This document shows, piece by piece, positions 32,876 to 44,541 of a stretch of DNA of 44,541 nucleotides. The position numbers and the translations under genes were made by a program. Location: NCBI GenBank assembly GCA_022800815.1, contig JAAWRC010000028.1:1-44541 (forward strand). The letters run 5' to 3'. This stretch comes from Lachnospiraceae bacterium (lineage in GTDB: Bacteria; Bacillota; Clostridia; Lachnospirales; Lachnospiraceae). Within the stretch, counting starts at the first letter, position 1. Every line of letters begins with the position of its first letter. A model generated the notes under the pieces. It saw only the letters and a program-made list of their open reading frames with translations. It was not told where the DNA came from and did not search any database.

Positions 32876-34108
32876 TTATTTTTTCTTACCCTTCTTCTCC
32901 TCATAATCCTGGACCATCCTGGCCCTGGATGCGATCGTTCCCATATTTTCTCTTTTCTGCTTATAATAATCTGTCGAGTTGGTAATAGGTTTCTTTCCCC
33001 TCTCCTCTTCCATCTCTTTCTTTTTGGCCGCCACCTCAGCCGCCCGGTTGGCGCTCTTGATCGTCGCATTGGCGTTGATGGGAGGTAATCCCTTCTTCTC
33101 CCGCTTTTTGTTTCTCTTTTCAATATTGGACTTGATCATCTTATCCACATCAATCTTCTTCATGTACTGATTGATACCAAGCTGCATGAAGATGCGGACC
33201 GTGCTGCTGGCCACCCAATAGATGCCGATACCGATCGGAAAGGTGATACAGAAGAAAACGGACATGATCGGCATGATGGTGTTCATCGACTTCATGGCCC
33301 CCGCTCCGGGCATGTCCTCGTTCTGGGCGGCGTTGTTGTTGACGTTCATGGTCTTGACGCTGATCCACTGGGTAAGTCCCGCCAGGATCGGGATCAAGAG
33401 AGCAAGGGAAAATTTAAAACCGGGAGCTTCCGTCAGATTCAGTCCTCCCAGGAAGGAGTTGACTCCCAAAAACTTCTCCGAGCTTTCCGTGATCACCTTT
33501 TCCAAAGCGGGGAAGATTCCCTTTAATTCCTCCCAAGCCGCCGCATTGAATTTTCCAAAGAGATCCACCATCTTGTCGGCCACGGTATAGTCAATCTTGT
33601 CAATGGGCAGATTGTTTGCCTTTGCCAACTCCGCAATCTTGTCGATATAACCTGGCTGCTCCATGACCGGGGTGACCACGTTCATCAGCATGTCCTTAAT
33701 GGCTCCGATATAGGCCGGGATCCGGTAGATGACCTGATACAGGGCAAACATGATGGGCAACTGGATGAAGGTCGTCAGACAGCCGCCTGTCGGGGTCGCC
33801 CCGTATTTATCATAGATCGCCTGCTGTTCCAGCATCATCTTCTGCTGGGTGGCCTGATCCTTCCTGTCCTTATACTTCTTCTGAAGGGCCATCAGCTCCG
33901 GCTGCATGATTGAATTCAGTTTCATGAACCTCTGCTGCTTGATGGTAAGGGGAAGCAGTAAAAGATTGACGATCACCGTGAAGATGATGATGCACCAGGC
34001 CACATTGTGGATCCCAATACGGTAGATCCCGTCCATGATATAGCCGAGCAGGGTCGCAATCGGCCCTATGATAAATGTCGTACTTTTTGTCAATAATAGA
34101 AAATTCAA
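32876..34108 (-). CDS. yidC: Membrane protein insertase YidC (SpoIIIJ type)
   Basis: A 410-residue Oxa1/YidC insertase that integrates proteins such as AtpE with or without SecYEG. Starting at TTG 34108 gives LNFLLLTKSTTFIIGPIATLLGYIM, the normal clostridial start, with GGAGG 8 nt upstream. The longer frame from GTG 34147 has no such site. Five membrane segments include WCIIIFTVIVNLLLLPLTIKQQ with the following cytosolic loop, CLTTFIQLPIMFALYQVIYRI, and FFCITFPIGIGIYWVASSTVRIF. The conserved hydrophilic-groove arginine is not resolved in this reading. A long basic cytosolic tail (KREKKGLPPINA...) may bind ribosomes. Confidence 0.95.
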   Translation of the reverse strand: MNFLLLTKSTTFIIGPIATLLGYIMDGIYRIGIHNVAWCIIIFTVIVNLLLLPLTIKQQRFMKLNSIMQPELMALQKKYKDRKDQATQQKMMLEQQAIYDKYGATPTGGCLTTFIQLPIMFALYQVIYRIPAYIGAIKDMLMNVVTPVMEQPGYIDKIAELAKANNLPIDKIDYTVADKMVDLFGKFNAAAWEELKGIFPALEKVITESSEKFLGVNSFLGGLNLTEAPGFKFSLALLIPILAGLTQWISVKTMNVNNNAAQNEDMPGAGAMKSMNTIMPIMSVFFCITFPIGIGIYWVASSTVRIFMQLGINQYMKKIDVDKMIKSNIEKRNKKREKKGLPPINANATIKSANRAAEVAAKKKEMEEERGKKPITNSTDYYKQKRENMGTIASRARMVQDYEEKKGKKK

Positions 34109-34161
34109 CGTTCTGACCTCCAGGTCCGGCAAAAGCGGTTCTTTCACCGGATAGTTCGTAT

Positions 34162-34377
34162 TCAGGGAACAGGATCATACCCTCCCTCTGCAAAAGGATT
34201 GCATCTCAGGATTCTTTTCACTGCCAGAAAGGAGCCCTTCCACGGACCGTATTTTTCCAACGCCTCCACGGCATACTGAGAACAGGTCGGGATATAAATA
34301 CACCGGGTCCTCGTTTTCAGGCCCGAAAGATATTTCTGATAAAAATGTATTATTCCAATCAATATTCTCTTCATCAT
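34162..34377 (-). CDS. yidD: Membrane protein insertion efficiency factor YidD
   Basis: A small protein of about 71 residues beginning [19 protein letters not shown], with the family motif [19 protein letters not shown] (Cys and Pro-Thr-Cys-Ser-x-Tyr) and the C-terminal [17 protein letters not shown]. YidD helps YidC-dependent insertion at the membrane surface. The start is uncertain: ATG 34377 or 34374 fits the family. An in-frame TTG at 34395 overlaps the rnpA stop codon and would add six residues (translational coupling). It lies between rnpA and yidC as in most bacteria. Confidence 0.93.
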   Translation of the reverse strand: MMKRILIGIIHFYQKYLSGLKTRTRCIYIPTCSQYAVEALEKYGPWKGSFLAVKRILRCNPFAEGGYDPVP

Positions 34378-34391
34378 AGCTTTTTCTTTTT

Positions 34392-34727
34392 TCAAATCAG
34401 GTGATGGCTCTTTAAAAGGCCTGTAAGGGCACCCTCAATCTCCTGGTAGGTTCTCCCATTACTTTTCTCTCTGGCGATCACCACAAGATCATGTCCGCCA
34501 GATACCTTCCCGCAGTTTAACCGATAACTTTCCCGTATGAGGCGTTTGACCCGGTGCCTCACCACGCTGTTTCCGACCTTTTTGCTGACGGAAATTCCCA
34601 CTCTGTTTTCCCCGTCGTCGTCTCTTTTTTTCACATATACGACAAGATACCTGTTGGCGAGGGATCTCCCGTTCCGATAAACCGACTGAAAATCCCCGCT
34701 TTTTTTCAGCGAATAAAATTGACTCAT
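34392..34727 (-). CDS. rnpA: Ribonuclease P protein component
   Basis: A 111-residue basic protein subunit of RNase P, which assists the RNA subunit in trimming pre-tRNA 5' ends. The start [21 protein letters not shown] and the RNR signature region [29 protein letters not shown] (residues ~40-70), then [10 protein letters not shown], are typical. Length is normal. It is 76 nt downstream of rpmH and its stop overlaps the alternative yidD start. Confidence 0.96.
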   Translation of the reverse strand: MSQFYSLKKSGDFQSVYRNGRSLANRYLVVYVKKRDDDGENRVGISVSKKVGNSVVRHRVKRLIRESYRLNCGKVSGGHDLVVIAREKSNGRTYQEIEGALTGLLKSHHLI

Positions 34728-34803
34728 TTTTTTTCTCTACACGTCTTTTTCATACGACTGTTTTCATTAAGGAAGGGAAAACAAAAGGCCACAAACCTGC
34801 GGC

Positions 34804-34938
34804 CTAAGCTGATAATCTCTTTCTTCCCTTTGCTCTTCTGGCTGCCAATACTCTTCTTCCACCTTTTGTACTCATTCTTGCACGGAAGCCATGAACCCTC
34901 GCATGGGACTTCTTTTTGGGCTGAAATGTCATTTTCAT
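34804..34938 (-). CDS. rpmH: 50S ribosomal protein L34
   Basis: A 44-residue, strongly basic protein reading [20 protein letters not shown], then [20 protein letters not shown] and RLSA: complete L34. AAAGGAGGTGG lies 7-8 nt upstream of the ATG. It is the first gene of the rpmH-rnpA-yidD-yidC-jag operon, divergent from dnaA across the origin, the standard arrangement in Firmicutes. A consensus promoter is 60-90 nt upstream. Confidence 0.99.
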   Translation of the reverse strand: MKMTFQPKKKSHARVHGFRARMSTKGGRRVLAARRAKGRKRLSA

Positions 34939-35001
34939 GATCGCTCCACCTCCTTTTCCTCTCATTTTGACGGATTAAATCCATAACAGAAAATCATTTC
35001 T

Positions 35002-35030
35002 ATTATATGCAATTACGGAAGTTCCGTCAA
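35002..35030 (-). promoter_or_regulatory. Promoter of the rpmH operon
   Basis: Minus strand TTGACG, 17 nt, TATAAT; the start would be about 55 nt before rpmH. Confidence 0.85.
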
Positions 35031-35082
35031 GATATATTTGCGAAAAAAGTTCTGTTCCCATAAATTATAGACTTGCAGCCAT

Positions 35083-35330
35083 TTATCCCCAAAATGTGGA
35101 TAAATGGTGTATAACTCTGTTATTTTCCTGTTACTTGTTTGTTTAAAACTTCAAAAAAGCCTTATATGGCAAGGCCTTTCCAAATTACGACAAGTTATTC
35201 ACATTTTGTGGATAACTTGTGGAAAAACCTCTGTTTTTCTCCTTTTAGTTCTCCTCTGTATCAAATAAAATACTCTCTGTTTTTCTTAATCCTCATAGTT
35301 ATCCACATTACATCAACATTTTGTGGATAA
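35083..35330. other. oriC: oriC part 1: DnaA-box cluster upstream of dnaA
   Basis: Four perfect DnaA boxes are present: TGTGGATAA at 35095-35103, 35207-35215 and 35322-35330, and TTATCCACA at 35299-35307. One-mismatch boxes lie at 35083 (TTATCCCCA), 35195 (TTATTCACA) and 35218 (TGTGGAAAA). Several form close inverted pairs (35083/35095, 35195/35207, 35299/35322). The surrounding 34983-35466 gap is AT-rich. This is the incC-like half of a bipartite origin, and it also means dnaA is autoregulated by DnaA. Confidence 0.92.
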
Positions 35331-35367
35331 CTTGTTATCTTCCCACAGCTTCTTTTCAAAATTTTCG

Positions 35368-35396
35368 TTGAAAAATAATCCGAATTGGTATAGAAT
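35368..35396 (+). promoter_or_regulatory. Promoter of dnaA
   Basis: TTGAAA, 17 nt, TAGAAT. It lies directly downstream of the DnaA boxes, so DnaA binding can repress it. Confidence 0.8.
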
Positions 35397-35466
35397 AGTT
35401 AAAAGTATAAGGGGGCTTTTGCGCTCTGTCGTGTTTTGATTTGGGAAAAGGCGGGGATAAGAAAAA

Positions 35467-36858
35467 ATGCTTCAGACGATACAGAAACATTGGGACGAGA
35501 TTTTGCAGCTGATACGGTACAATCACAATGTGTCTCTGGCCAGTTATGATACCTGGCTTATGCATTTACACGTAAAATCGGTGGACGAAAACGCCCACAT
35601 GGTTCATATTGCCTTCGAAAATCCGCTGTATTACAACTCGGAATTCGTCATCAAGCATGTCACGAAAAATTATTCCAGTTTATTTCAGATCTATATCGAG
35701 CAGGTAACCGGATTTGTCTGCGAAGTTGACATTTATATGGAAAAAAAAGAAGAAAAAGCGGAAGTCTCCAAACCGAAAAAGACGATACGACGGAAAGCGG
35801 AATCGGAGGTTTCTTCCCCGAACAGCAATCTGAATCCCAAGTATACCTTTGATAATTTTGTGGTCGGCTCCAGCAACGAATTCGCCCATGCGACCTGCCT
35901 GGCCATTGCGGAAGCTCCGGCTACCAAATATAATCCTTTTTTTATCTACGGAGGCGCCGGTCTCGGTAAAACCCACCTGATGCACTCCATCGGCAATTTC
36001 ATCATCAAGAACGATCCTTCCCAAAAGGTCATGTACGTGACCTCGGAACGGTTTACCAATGAGCTTATTGACTCCATCCGGAGCAAGTCGGCCACCTCCG
36101 TCCATTACTTTCGGGAGAAATACCGTAACAACGATGTTCTTCTGATTGACGACATTCAGTTCATTATAGGGAAGGAGAGTACCCAGGAGGAGATTTTCCA
36201 CACCTTCAACGCCCTCCATGAGGCCGGAAAACAGATTGTGTTTTCCAGCGACCGCCCTCCCAGGGACTTTGAGACCGCCCTGGAGGACAGGCTTCTTTCC
36301 CGATTCAAGGCGGGTCCCATTGCGGACATCAAACCGCCCAACTACGAAACCAGGATGGCCATTCTCCGGAAAAAAGAGGAGATCGAGGGATACAACATCG
36401 ACAACGAAGTGATCCATTATATTGCAAATAACATTACCTCCAATATTCGTGAGCTGGAGGGGGCCCTCACCAAGGTTGTCGCCCTGGGAAGGCTCAACAA
36501 AAAAGAGGTGGACCTTCCTCTGGCGGAGGAGGCCCTGAAAGACCTGATCTCCCCGAACCACGCCCAGGTGGTTACCCCTGAAGTGATCCTTGGCATGGTG
36601 GCGGACCACTATGGCTGCAAAACCTCCGACATTCTCTCCAACAAACGGTTAAAGGAGATCATCATCCCCAGGCACATGGTCATGTACCTGTGCCGCCAGA
36701 TGACGGATTCCACCCTCCAGTCCATCGGTAAATTCCTGGGAGGGAGGGATCATTCCACGGTAAAAAGCGGGATCAACAACATCACCCAGCTTATGGAAAA
36801 TGACAGGGAGCTTAAGAATACGGTGGAAGTTCTGAAAAAGAAGATCAGCTTCTCGTAA
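35467..36858 (+). CDS. dnaA: Chromosomal replication initiator DnaA
   Basis: A 463-residue AAA+ initiator. Domain I is residues ~1-85 and domain II a Lys/Glu-rich linker (~90-125). Domain III holds Walker A FFIYGGAGLGKTHLMHSIGN (~155-172), Walker B VLLIDDIQFI and ERFTNELI. Domain IV carries the DNA-binding signature GRDHSTVKSGI near residue ~430. ATP-DnaA binds the boxes on both sides of the gene and opens the origin. The ATG is at 35467 with a modest AAGGCGGGG site. It is followed by the second box cluster and then dnaN. Confidence 0.98.
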   Translation: MLQTIQKHWDEILQLIRYNHNVSLASYDTWLMHLHVKSVDENAHMVHIAFENPLYYNSEFVIKHVTKNYSSLFQIYIEQVTGFVCEVDIYMEKKEEKAEVSKPKKTIRRKAESEVSSPNSNLNPKYTFDNFVVGSSNEFAHATCLAIAEAPATKYNPFFIYGGAGLGKTHLMHSIGNFIIKNDPSQKVMYVTSERFTNELIDSIRSKSATSVHYFREKYRNNDVLLIDDIQFIIGKESTQEEIFHTFNALHEAGKQIVFSSDRPPRDFETALEDRLLSRFKAGPIADIKPPNYETRMAILRKKEEIEGYNIDNEVIHYIANNITSNIRELEGALTKVVALGRLNKKEVDLPLAEEALKDLISPNHAQVVTPEVILGMVADHYGCKTSDILSNKRLKEIIIPRHMVMYLCRQMTDSTLQSIGKFLGGRDHSTVKSGINNITQLMENDRELKNTVEVLKKKISFS

Positions 36859-36875
36859 AACCATGGAAAAAACAT

Positions 36876-37020
36876 TGTGGATAAACAGGACGGTATCCAC
36901 AGGATAAAACAGGACCGTCCACATATTTATCCAAACCTTAAAGTCTTTGTTTAAGCGGTGTAAGGGAACTTTTCCCCAAATCCACAGCCCCTATTACTAT
37001 TGCTACTAAATCATTTAATA
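36876..37020. other. oriC: oriC part 2: DnaA boxes and DnaA-trio unwinding element between dnaA and dnaN
   Basis: A perfect box TGTGGATAA lies at 36876-36884. Weaker boxes are GTATCCACA (36893-36901), TTATCCAAA (36927-36935) and AAATCCACA (36978-36986). The last is followed by a GC tract (GCCCC) and then TATTACTATTGCTACTAA (36992-37009), a run of near-triplets like the DnaA-trio that B. subtilis uses to load DnaA on single-stranded DNA, and then AT-rich DNA. The order box, GC tract, trio and AT-rich matches a basal unwinding system. Confidence 0.82.
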
Positions 37021-37059
37021 TCTTTCTGTCTCTACCTGCGAAAGGAGTCGGACCAATTT

Positions 37060-38157
37060 ATGAAGCTTTCTTTTGAAAAATCTGTGCTGTTAAATGGAAT
37101 CAACATCGCCATGAAGGCGGTTTCCACCAGAACGACCATGCCGATTTTGGAATGCATCCTCATAGACGCCTCGGACGAGGAGATCAAGCTGACGGGCAAT
37201 GACATGGAGCTTGGCATTGAGACAAAGGTTGCGGGATCGATCCTAGAGCCTGGGAAAATCGCCATCGACGCAAAACTTTTATCGGAGATCGTAAGGAAGC
37301 TCCCGGACAGCCAGGTGGTCATTGAGGCGGATGAATACTGTAACGTGGTCATTGACTGTGAGAAATCCAGTTTTAAGATTGCCGGGAAACCGGGGGATGA
37401 ATTTTCTTATCTGCCTTATATTGAGAAAGACCATTATATCAGTCTCTCCCAGTTTACGCTTAAGGAGATGATCCGACAGACGATCTTTTCCATTGCCCAG
37501 GGAGAAAATAACAAACAGATGACAGGTGAGCTTTTCGAGGTGAAGGATGATTTTCTGCGGGTCATTTCCTTGGACGGCCATCGGATTTCCATTCGCAGGA
37601 TGAAGCTTAAGGACCATTACGAGGATGAAAAGGTGATTGTTCCCGGAAAGACTCTCTCTGAGGTGAGCAAGATCCTGTCGGGGGATACGGACAAGGAGAT
37701 TGTCATTTACTTTACCGGCAATCATATTTTGTTTGAATTCGATGATACCATTGTGGTGTCCAGGCTTATCGAGGGGCAGTATTTTAATGTGGATCAGATG
37801 CTTTCCAACGATTACGAGACAAAGATTTCCCTTAACAAACGGGAATTTTTGGATTCGATCGAACGGTCCATGCTGCTCATCCGGGAGAATGACAAGAAGC
37901 CTTTGATCCTCACGGTGAAGGACCAGGAGATGGAGGCGGCGGTGAAGTCTGCCATCGGTTCGCTGAAGGAGGATATTCTGGTAAACAAAGAGGGGAAGGA
38001 CATCACTATCGGCTTTAATCCGAAATTTTTGATTGACGCCCTGCGGGTGATCGACGACGAGAGGGTTGACATGTACATGGTTAACTCCAAGGCGCCCTGT
38101 TTTATCAGGGACAGCGAGGGGGCTTATATTTATCTGATCCTTCCTGTCAACATTTAA
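37060..38157 (+). CDS. dnaN: DNA polymerase III beta subunit (sliding clamp)
   Basis: A 365-residue beta clamp, three repeats of the DnaN fold. MKLSFEKSVLLNGINIAMKAVSTRTTMPILECILIDA opens domain 1. Conserved stretches include SFKIAGKPGDEFSYLP, VISLDGHRISIRRMKL and the C-terminal YIYLILPVNI. The start at 37060 is selected by AAAGGAG 12 nt upstream; the longer in-frame extension from 37000 runs into the origin element. The clamp tethers polymerase and repair factors to DNA. It is followed 10 nt later by yaaA. Confidence 0.98.
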   Translation: MKLSFEKSVLLNGINIAMKAVSTRTTMPILECILIDASDEEIKLTGNDMELGIETKVAGSILEPGKIAIDAKLLSEIVRKLPDSQVVIEADEYCNVVIDCEKSSFKIAGKPGDEFSYLPYIEKDHYISLSQFTLKEMIRQTIFSIAQGENNKQMTGELFEVKDDFLRVISLDGHRISIRRMKLKDHYEDEKVIVPGKTLSEVSKILSGDTDKEIVIYFTGNHILFEFDDTIVVSRLIEGQYFNVDQMLSNDYETKISLNKREFLDSIERSMLLIRENDKKPLILTVKDQEMEAAVKSAIGSLKEDILVNKEGKDITIGFNPKFLIDALRVIDDERVDMYMVNSKAPCFIRDSEGAYIYLILPVNI

Positions 38158-38167
38158 GGAGATTTTT

Positions 38168-38377
38168 ATGGATGTGATTAAACTTAGGGGAGAATATATC
38201 AAGCTTGGACAGGCTTTGAAGGCGGCGAGGTTTGTTTCCTCCGGCGTGGAGGCAAAGGTCCTGATCCTTGACGGAAAGGTGAAGGTCAACGGGGAGGTCT
38301 GCCTTCAGAGGGGGAAAAAACTTGTGGGCGGGGATTCTTTTGAATTTGGCGGAAATATCGTGAAGATAGAAAATTGA
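38168..38377 (+). CDS. yaaA: S4 RNA-binding-domain protein YaaA
   Basis: A 69-residue protein consisting of one S4 domain: IKLGQALKAARFVSSGVEAKVLILDGKVKVNGEVCLQRGKKL (residues ~8-50). The gene always sits between dnaN and recF in Firmicutes and may act in ribosome assembly, but its role is poorly defined. AAGGAG precedes the ATG; spacing to dnaN is 10 nt. Confidence 0.95.
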   Translation: MDVIKLRGEYIKLGQALKAARFVSSGVEAKVLILDGKVKVNGEVCLQRGKKLVGGDSFEFGGNIVKIEN

Positions 38378-38387
38378 TGGTGCGGGC

Positions 38388-41412
<3,025 letters not shown>

Positions 41413-41428
41413 GACGGAGGAACTTTAG

Positions 41429-43942
41429 ATGGAGAAAACAATTTTTGACAAGGTCCACGAGGTAGACCTGCAAAAGACCATGGAGAAATCGTATATCGAT
41501 TATGCCATGAGCGTCATTGCCGCCCGTGCCCTTCCGGACGTGCGAGACGGCCTTAAGCCGGTACAAAGACGGGTCCTCTATGCGATGATCGAGCTCAACA
41601 ACGGTCCCGACAAGCCCCACAGAAAATGTGCCCGTATCGTCGGCGACACCATGGGAAAATATCATCCCCACGGCGACAGCTCCATTTACGGAGCCCTGGT
41701 CAACATGGCCCAGGAATGGTCCACCAGGTATCCCCTCGTGGACGGCCATGGGAATTTCGGTTCCGTGGACGGGGACGGGGCGGCGGCCATGCGTTACACG
41801 GAGGCCCGTCTCAGCAAGATCTCCATGGAGATGTTGGCGGACATCGGAAAGGACACCGTCGACTTCATTCCCAACTTTGACGATACGGAGAAGGAGCCGA
41901 GGGTCCTTCCCTCCAGATTCCCCAACCTTCTGGTGAACGGAACCCAGGGGATCGCCGTCGGCATGGCCACCAACATTCCTCCCCACAACCTGAAAGAAGT
42001 CATCGAAGCTGTGGTCAAGCTCATCGACAACCGGATCCTGGAGGATCGGGACACGGATATCGACGAGGTGATCGACATTGTCAAGGGTCCGGATTTCCCC
42101 ACCGGTGCCCAGATCCTGGGAAAAAGAGGGATTGAGGACGCTTACCGGACGGGCCGGGGAAAGATTCGGGTCCGCGCCGTGACCAATATCGAGCCCATGT
42201 CCGGCGGGAAGCATGCCATCATCGTCACGGAGCTTCCCTACATGGTCAACAAGGCAAGGCTTATTGAGAAGATTGCGGAGCTTGTCCGGGACAAGAAGGT
42301 GGACGGGATCACCGCTCTCAGGGACGAGTCGGACCGGACCGGCATGCGCATCTGCATCGAGCTGCGCCGGGATGCCAATCCGACCATCATCTTAAATCAG
42401 CTTTACAAGCACACCCAGCTTCAGGACAGCTTCGGCGTGATCATGCTGGCCCTTGTGAACAATGAGCCGAAGGTCATGAACCTTCTGGAGATGCTCAAGT
42501 TCTATCTGGCCCACCAGGAGGACGTGGTCACCAGAAGGACGAAATACGATCTCAACAAGGCGGAGGAGCGGGCCCATATCTTAGAGGGTTTGTTGATCGC
42601 CTTAGACAATATCGACGAGGTGATCCGGATCATCCGGGCTTCGAAGAATACGCCGGAGGCCAAGCAGAACCTGATGGAGCGGTTCGGCCTTAGCGACGCC
42701 CAGGCCCAGGCCATCGTGGACATGCGCCTTCGTGCCCTCACCGGTCTGGAACGGGAGAAGATCGAGAACGAGTACCGGGAACTGCAGATTCGCATTGCAG
42801 AGTTAAAGGCCATTCTGGCGGACGAGAAAAAGCTTCTGGCTGTGATCAAGGAAGAGATCCTCGTGATCTCCGCCAAATACGGGGACGAGAGAAGGACTTC
42901 CATCAGCTTTGACGAGTCGGACATGTCCATGGAGGATCTGATCGCCGATGAGAACACGGTGATCGCCATGACCAATCTCGGCTACATCAAGAGGATGTCG
43001 GAGAATAATTTCAAGGCCCAGCACAGGGGCGGCAAGGGCATCAAGGGGATGCAGACGCTGGAGGAGGATTACATCGAGGACCTTCTCATGACCAGCACCC
43101 ACCATTACCTGATGTTCTTTACCAACAAGGGGAAGGTCTACCGTCTGAAGGCTTATGAGATCCCGGAGGCCGGAAGGACGGCCAGGGGTTTGGCCATCGT
43201 GAACCTTCTGCAGCTTCTTCCGGGAGAAAAGGTGACGGCCATCATTCCCATCCGGGAATACGAGGAGGGCCGGTATCTCTTCATGGCCACCAGGAACGGA
43301 ATGGTGAAGAAGACTTCCATTGTGGAGTATCAGAATATCCGCAAATCCGGCCTGCAGGCCATCAATCTCCGGGAGGACGACGAGCTCATCGAGGTAAAGT
43401 CCACCAATGATGAGAAAGATATCATTCTGGTGACGAAGATGGGCCAGTGCATCCGTTTCCATGAGAGGGACGTGAGGCCCACCGGCCGGGCGTCCATGGG
43501 TGTGATCGGCATGAAGCTTGAGAAGGATGACGAAGTGATCGGCATGCAGATGAATACCCAGGGCGAAGCCCTCCTGATTGTCTCGGAGAACGGCATGGGC
43601 AAGCGGACCCTTCTGGAGGAATTCACTCCCCAGCTTCGGGGCGGCAAGGGCGTCAAGTGCTATAAGATCAACAATAAGACCGGCTTTATCGTGGGTGCGA
43701 AGGTGGTCAGGGCAGAGCAAGAGATCATGATCATCACCACGGAAGGGATCATCATCCGCATCAACGTGCAGGATATCTCCATCCTTGGGAGGATCACCTC
43801 CGGCGTGAAGTTGATCAACATCGACGACAACGACATCTCCGTGGCCAGCATCGCCAAGGTGAGGGAGGACCCGAACAACGCCGACGAGGAGAAGAAGGAA
43901 GAGAATGTCCAGATGACGCTGGAGCTTAAAGACGGAGAGTAG
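41429..43942 (+). CDS. gyrA: DNA gyrase subunit A
   Basis: An 837-residue gyrase A. The winged-helix breakage domain has [12 protein letters not shown], the quinolone-determining segment [21 protein letters not shown], and the catalytic tyrosine in [10 protein letters not shown]. At the position of E. coli Asp87 this protein has glycine (IYG). The C-terminal beta-pinwheel includes the GyrA box [11 protein letters not shown]. The tail is acidic. GGAGG precedes the ATG. It is the last conserved gene of the dnaA operon region; only decayed gene fragments follow. Confidence 0.98.
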   Translation: MEKTIFDKVHEVDLQKTMEKSYIDYAMSVIAARALPDVRDGLKPVQRRVLYAMIELNNGPDKPHRKCARIVGDTMGKYHPHGDSSIYGALVNMAQEWSTRYPLVDGHGNFGSVDGDGAAAMRYTEARLSKISMEMLADIGKDTVDFIPNFDDTEKEPRVLPSRFPNLLVNGTQGIAVGMATNIPPHNLKEVIEAVVKLIDNRILEDRDTDIDEVIDIVKGPDFPTGAQILGKRGIEDAYRTGRGKIRVRAVTNIEPMSGGKHAIIVTELPYMVNKARLIEKIAELVRDKKVDGITALRDESDRTGMRICIELRRDANPTIILNQLYKHTQLQDSFGVIMLALVNNEPKVMNLLEMLKFYLAHQEDVVTRRTKYDLNKAEERAHILEGLLIALDNIDEVIRIIRASKNTPEAKQNLMERFGLSDAQAQAIVDMRLRALTGLEREKIENEYRELQIRIAELKAILADEKKLLAVIKEEILVISAKYGDERRTSISFDESDMSMEDLIADENTVIAMTNLGYIKRMSENNFKAQHRGGKGIKGMQTLEEDYIEDLLMTSTHHYLMFFTNKGKVYRLKAYEIPEAGRTARGLAIVNLLQLLPGEKVTAIIPIREYEEGRYLFMATRNGMVKKTSIVEYQNIRKSGLQAINLREDDELIEVKSTNDEKDIILVTKMGQCIRFHERDVRPTGRASMGVIGMKLEKDDEVIGMQMNTQGEALLIVSENGMGKRTLLEEFTPQLRGGKGVKCYKINNKTGFIVGAKVVRAEQEIMIITTEGIIIRINVQDISILGRITSGVKLINIDDNDISVASIAKVREDPNNADEEKKEENVQMTLELKDGE

Positions 43943-44060
43943 GGAAACCCAGATGTTCTTACGGCATGCGGGAGCTTTTTCAGGAATCTGCGTGCCGGGA
44001 AACCTCTCCCGTCGGAAGGAGGATTTTAGGACAATTAAGGGAGAAACTTGCCATTGCTCC

Positions 44061-44232
44061 GGAGACTTTGGCGGCACGGTTACGGCTCTGGCCGTCAATG
44101 TGGAGACCTATGCCACCCACATTGACGGACTTCCGGTCGCTGTCAACATTGGATATGGGTTTGAAAGGCATGATTGGCAAGGGAAAGCGTTCTGGAGAAG
44201 TGGTCGATGCCATCGTGAGAAACGGAACCGAA
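44061..44232 (+). pseudogene. Fumarate/tartrate hydratase alpha- and beta-subunit remnants, fused by deletion
   Basis: In one frame (44061-44150) the DNA reads GDFGGTVTALAVNVETYATHIDGLPVAVNI, the C-terminal end of a class I fumarase/L(+)-tartrate dehydratase alpha subunit. In the next frame (44149-44232) it reads LDMGLKGMIGKGKRSGEVVDAIVRNG, the C-terminal active-site region of the matching beta subunit. The stop of alpha and the first half of beta are missing, so a deletion joined the two ends. This is clear gene debris directly after gyrA. Confidence 0.85.
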
Positions 44233-44399
44233 ATGGAGGTGCAATTTATTATTCATCTGGCTCACCTCATTCAGGAGTAGTCCATGGAACATCTGGAGGA
44301 GATGCAGTTCTTGTTAAATCAAAATGGGGGAAAGGGCCTTTAATACAACATGGAGTTCTAAATAGTCCTTATGGAAGTTCTGTATTATATTATGATTGA
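44232..44399 (+). pseudogene. C-terminal fragment resembling a polymorphic-toxin (Rhs/WapA-type) tail
   Basis: After the hydratase remnants the frame reads NGGAIYYSSGSPHSGVVHGTSGGDAVLVKSKWGKGPLIQHGVLNSPYGSSVLYYD and stops at 44397-44399. The HSGVV, SKWGKGPLIQH and SPYG elements recall small C-terminal modules found at the ends of Rhs/WapA-type toxins. This assignment is from memory and less sure than the hydratase call. No N-terminal toxin part or immunity gene is present within the window. Confidence 0.5.
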
Positions 44400-44451
44400 T
44401 TAGCAGGATATCTATGAAAAGAAAAGAAAGTCTCGTCATATTGAGGGCACT

Positions 44452-44483
44452 GAAAAACTCCCACTTTTTTAGCAGGAGTTTTC
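44452..44483 (+). terminator. Terminator-like hairpin near the window end
   Basis: GAAAAACTCC and GGAGTTTTC form a stem around a 13-nt loop, followed by TTTCTTC. It would end transcription from gyrA or the debris. Beyond it, to 44541, nothing is seen. Confidence 0.65.
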
Positions 44484-44541
44484 TTTCTTCTAGATATAGA
44501 CAGCTTCCATACACAAATTTATTCTAAAGTATGCAAAAAGA

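Noticed and set aside
42803-44098. 431-codon minus-strand frame opposite gyrA
   Set aside because: Antisense shadow; low-complexity His/Asp/Leu composition.

Overview
The window is the replication-origin region of an anaerobic, low-to-mid GC Firmicute, most likely a Lachnospiraceae (Clostridium cluster XIVa) species. The evidence is the order rpmH-dnaA-dnaN-yaaA-recF-gyrB-gyrA, the leftward block rnpA-yidD-yidC-jag-mnmE-mnmG-rsmG followed by parA-parB-DUF4446, a DUF3881 gene beside serS, a serS T-box leader, a fermentative AdhE with a Rex operator, and clostridial-type hexameric GDH. Assignments rest on reading motifs; no database search was run.

Layout. 1-3.3 kb (minus strand): the start of an ORF6N-domain gene cut by the window edge, tRNA-Arg(CCT), DUF3881, and serS under a T-box. 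3.45-8.7 kb (plus): an amino-acid island with a dicarboxylate/amino-acid symporter, an unrecognised 389-aa protein, L-asparaginase, and gdhA behind a promoter-proximal hairpin. 8.8-9.6 kb (minus): a lipoprotein. 9.7-15.2 kb (plus): a PucR-type regulator with a possible leader peptide, an unrecognised Cys-rich 410-aa protein, a GcvT/DmdA/LigM-like folate-dependent aminomethyltransferase or demethylase, and an SDR dehydrogenase. This looks like an uncharacterised catabolic unit and is the best candidate for a new system here. A large inverted-repeat element sits inside it. 15.2-16.3 kb: a frameshifted Rpn-family nuclease. 16.3-19.2 kb (minus): adhE. 19.3-21.6 kb (minus): parA-parB-DUF4446, with four parS sites just upstream.

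22.2-28 kb lies between parS and rsmG and is accessory DNA: an alpha/beta hydrolase, an autoregulated PadR regulator, an AraC regulator, a possible pseudoknotted RNA, and a row of broken gene pieces (ABC binding protein, aldo-keto reductase, LacI, iron alcohol dehydrogenase, ATC-hydrolase-like, UPF0303). 28-35 kb (minus) is the conserved tRNA-modification, membrane-insertion and ribosome block ending at rpmH. The origin is bipartite: DnaA boxes flank dnaA on both sides, and a DnaA-trio-like tract lies before dnaN. 35.4-43.9 kb (plus) carries the replication and gyrase genes. The last 600 bp hold fused remnants of a fumarate/tartrate hydratase and of what looks like a polymorphic-toxin tail.

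How it fits together: housekeeping genes point away from the origin on both arms, whereas the accessory islands at 3.5-16.3 and 22.3-28 kb point toward it, head-on to the leftward fork. The accessory genes suggest amino-acid fermentation (Asn/Asp/Glu), redox balancing through AdhE/Rex, and C1-dependent breakdown of an unknown methylated substrate. Two separate stretches of deletion debris show that this origin-proximal region is actively losing catabolic genes.
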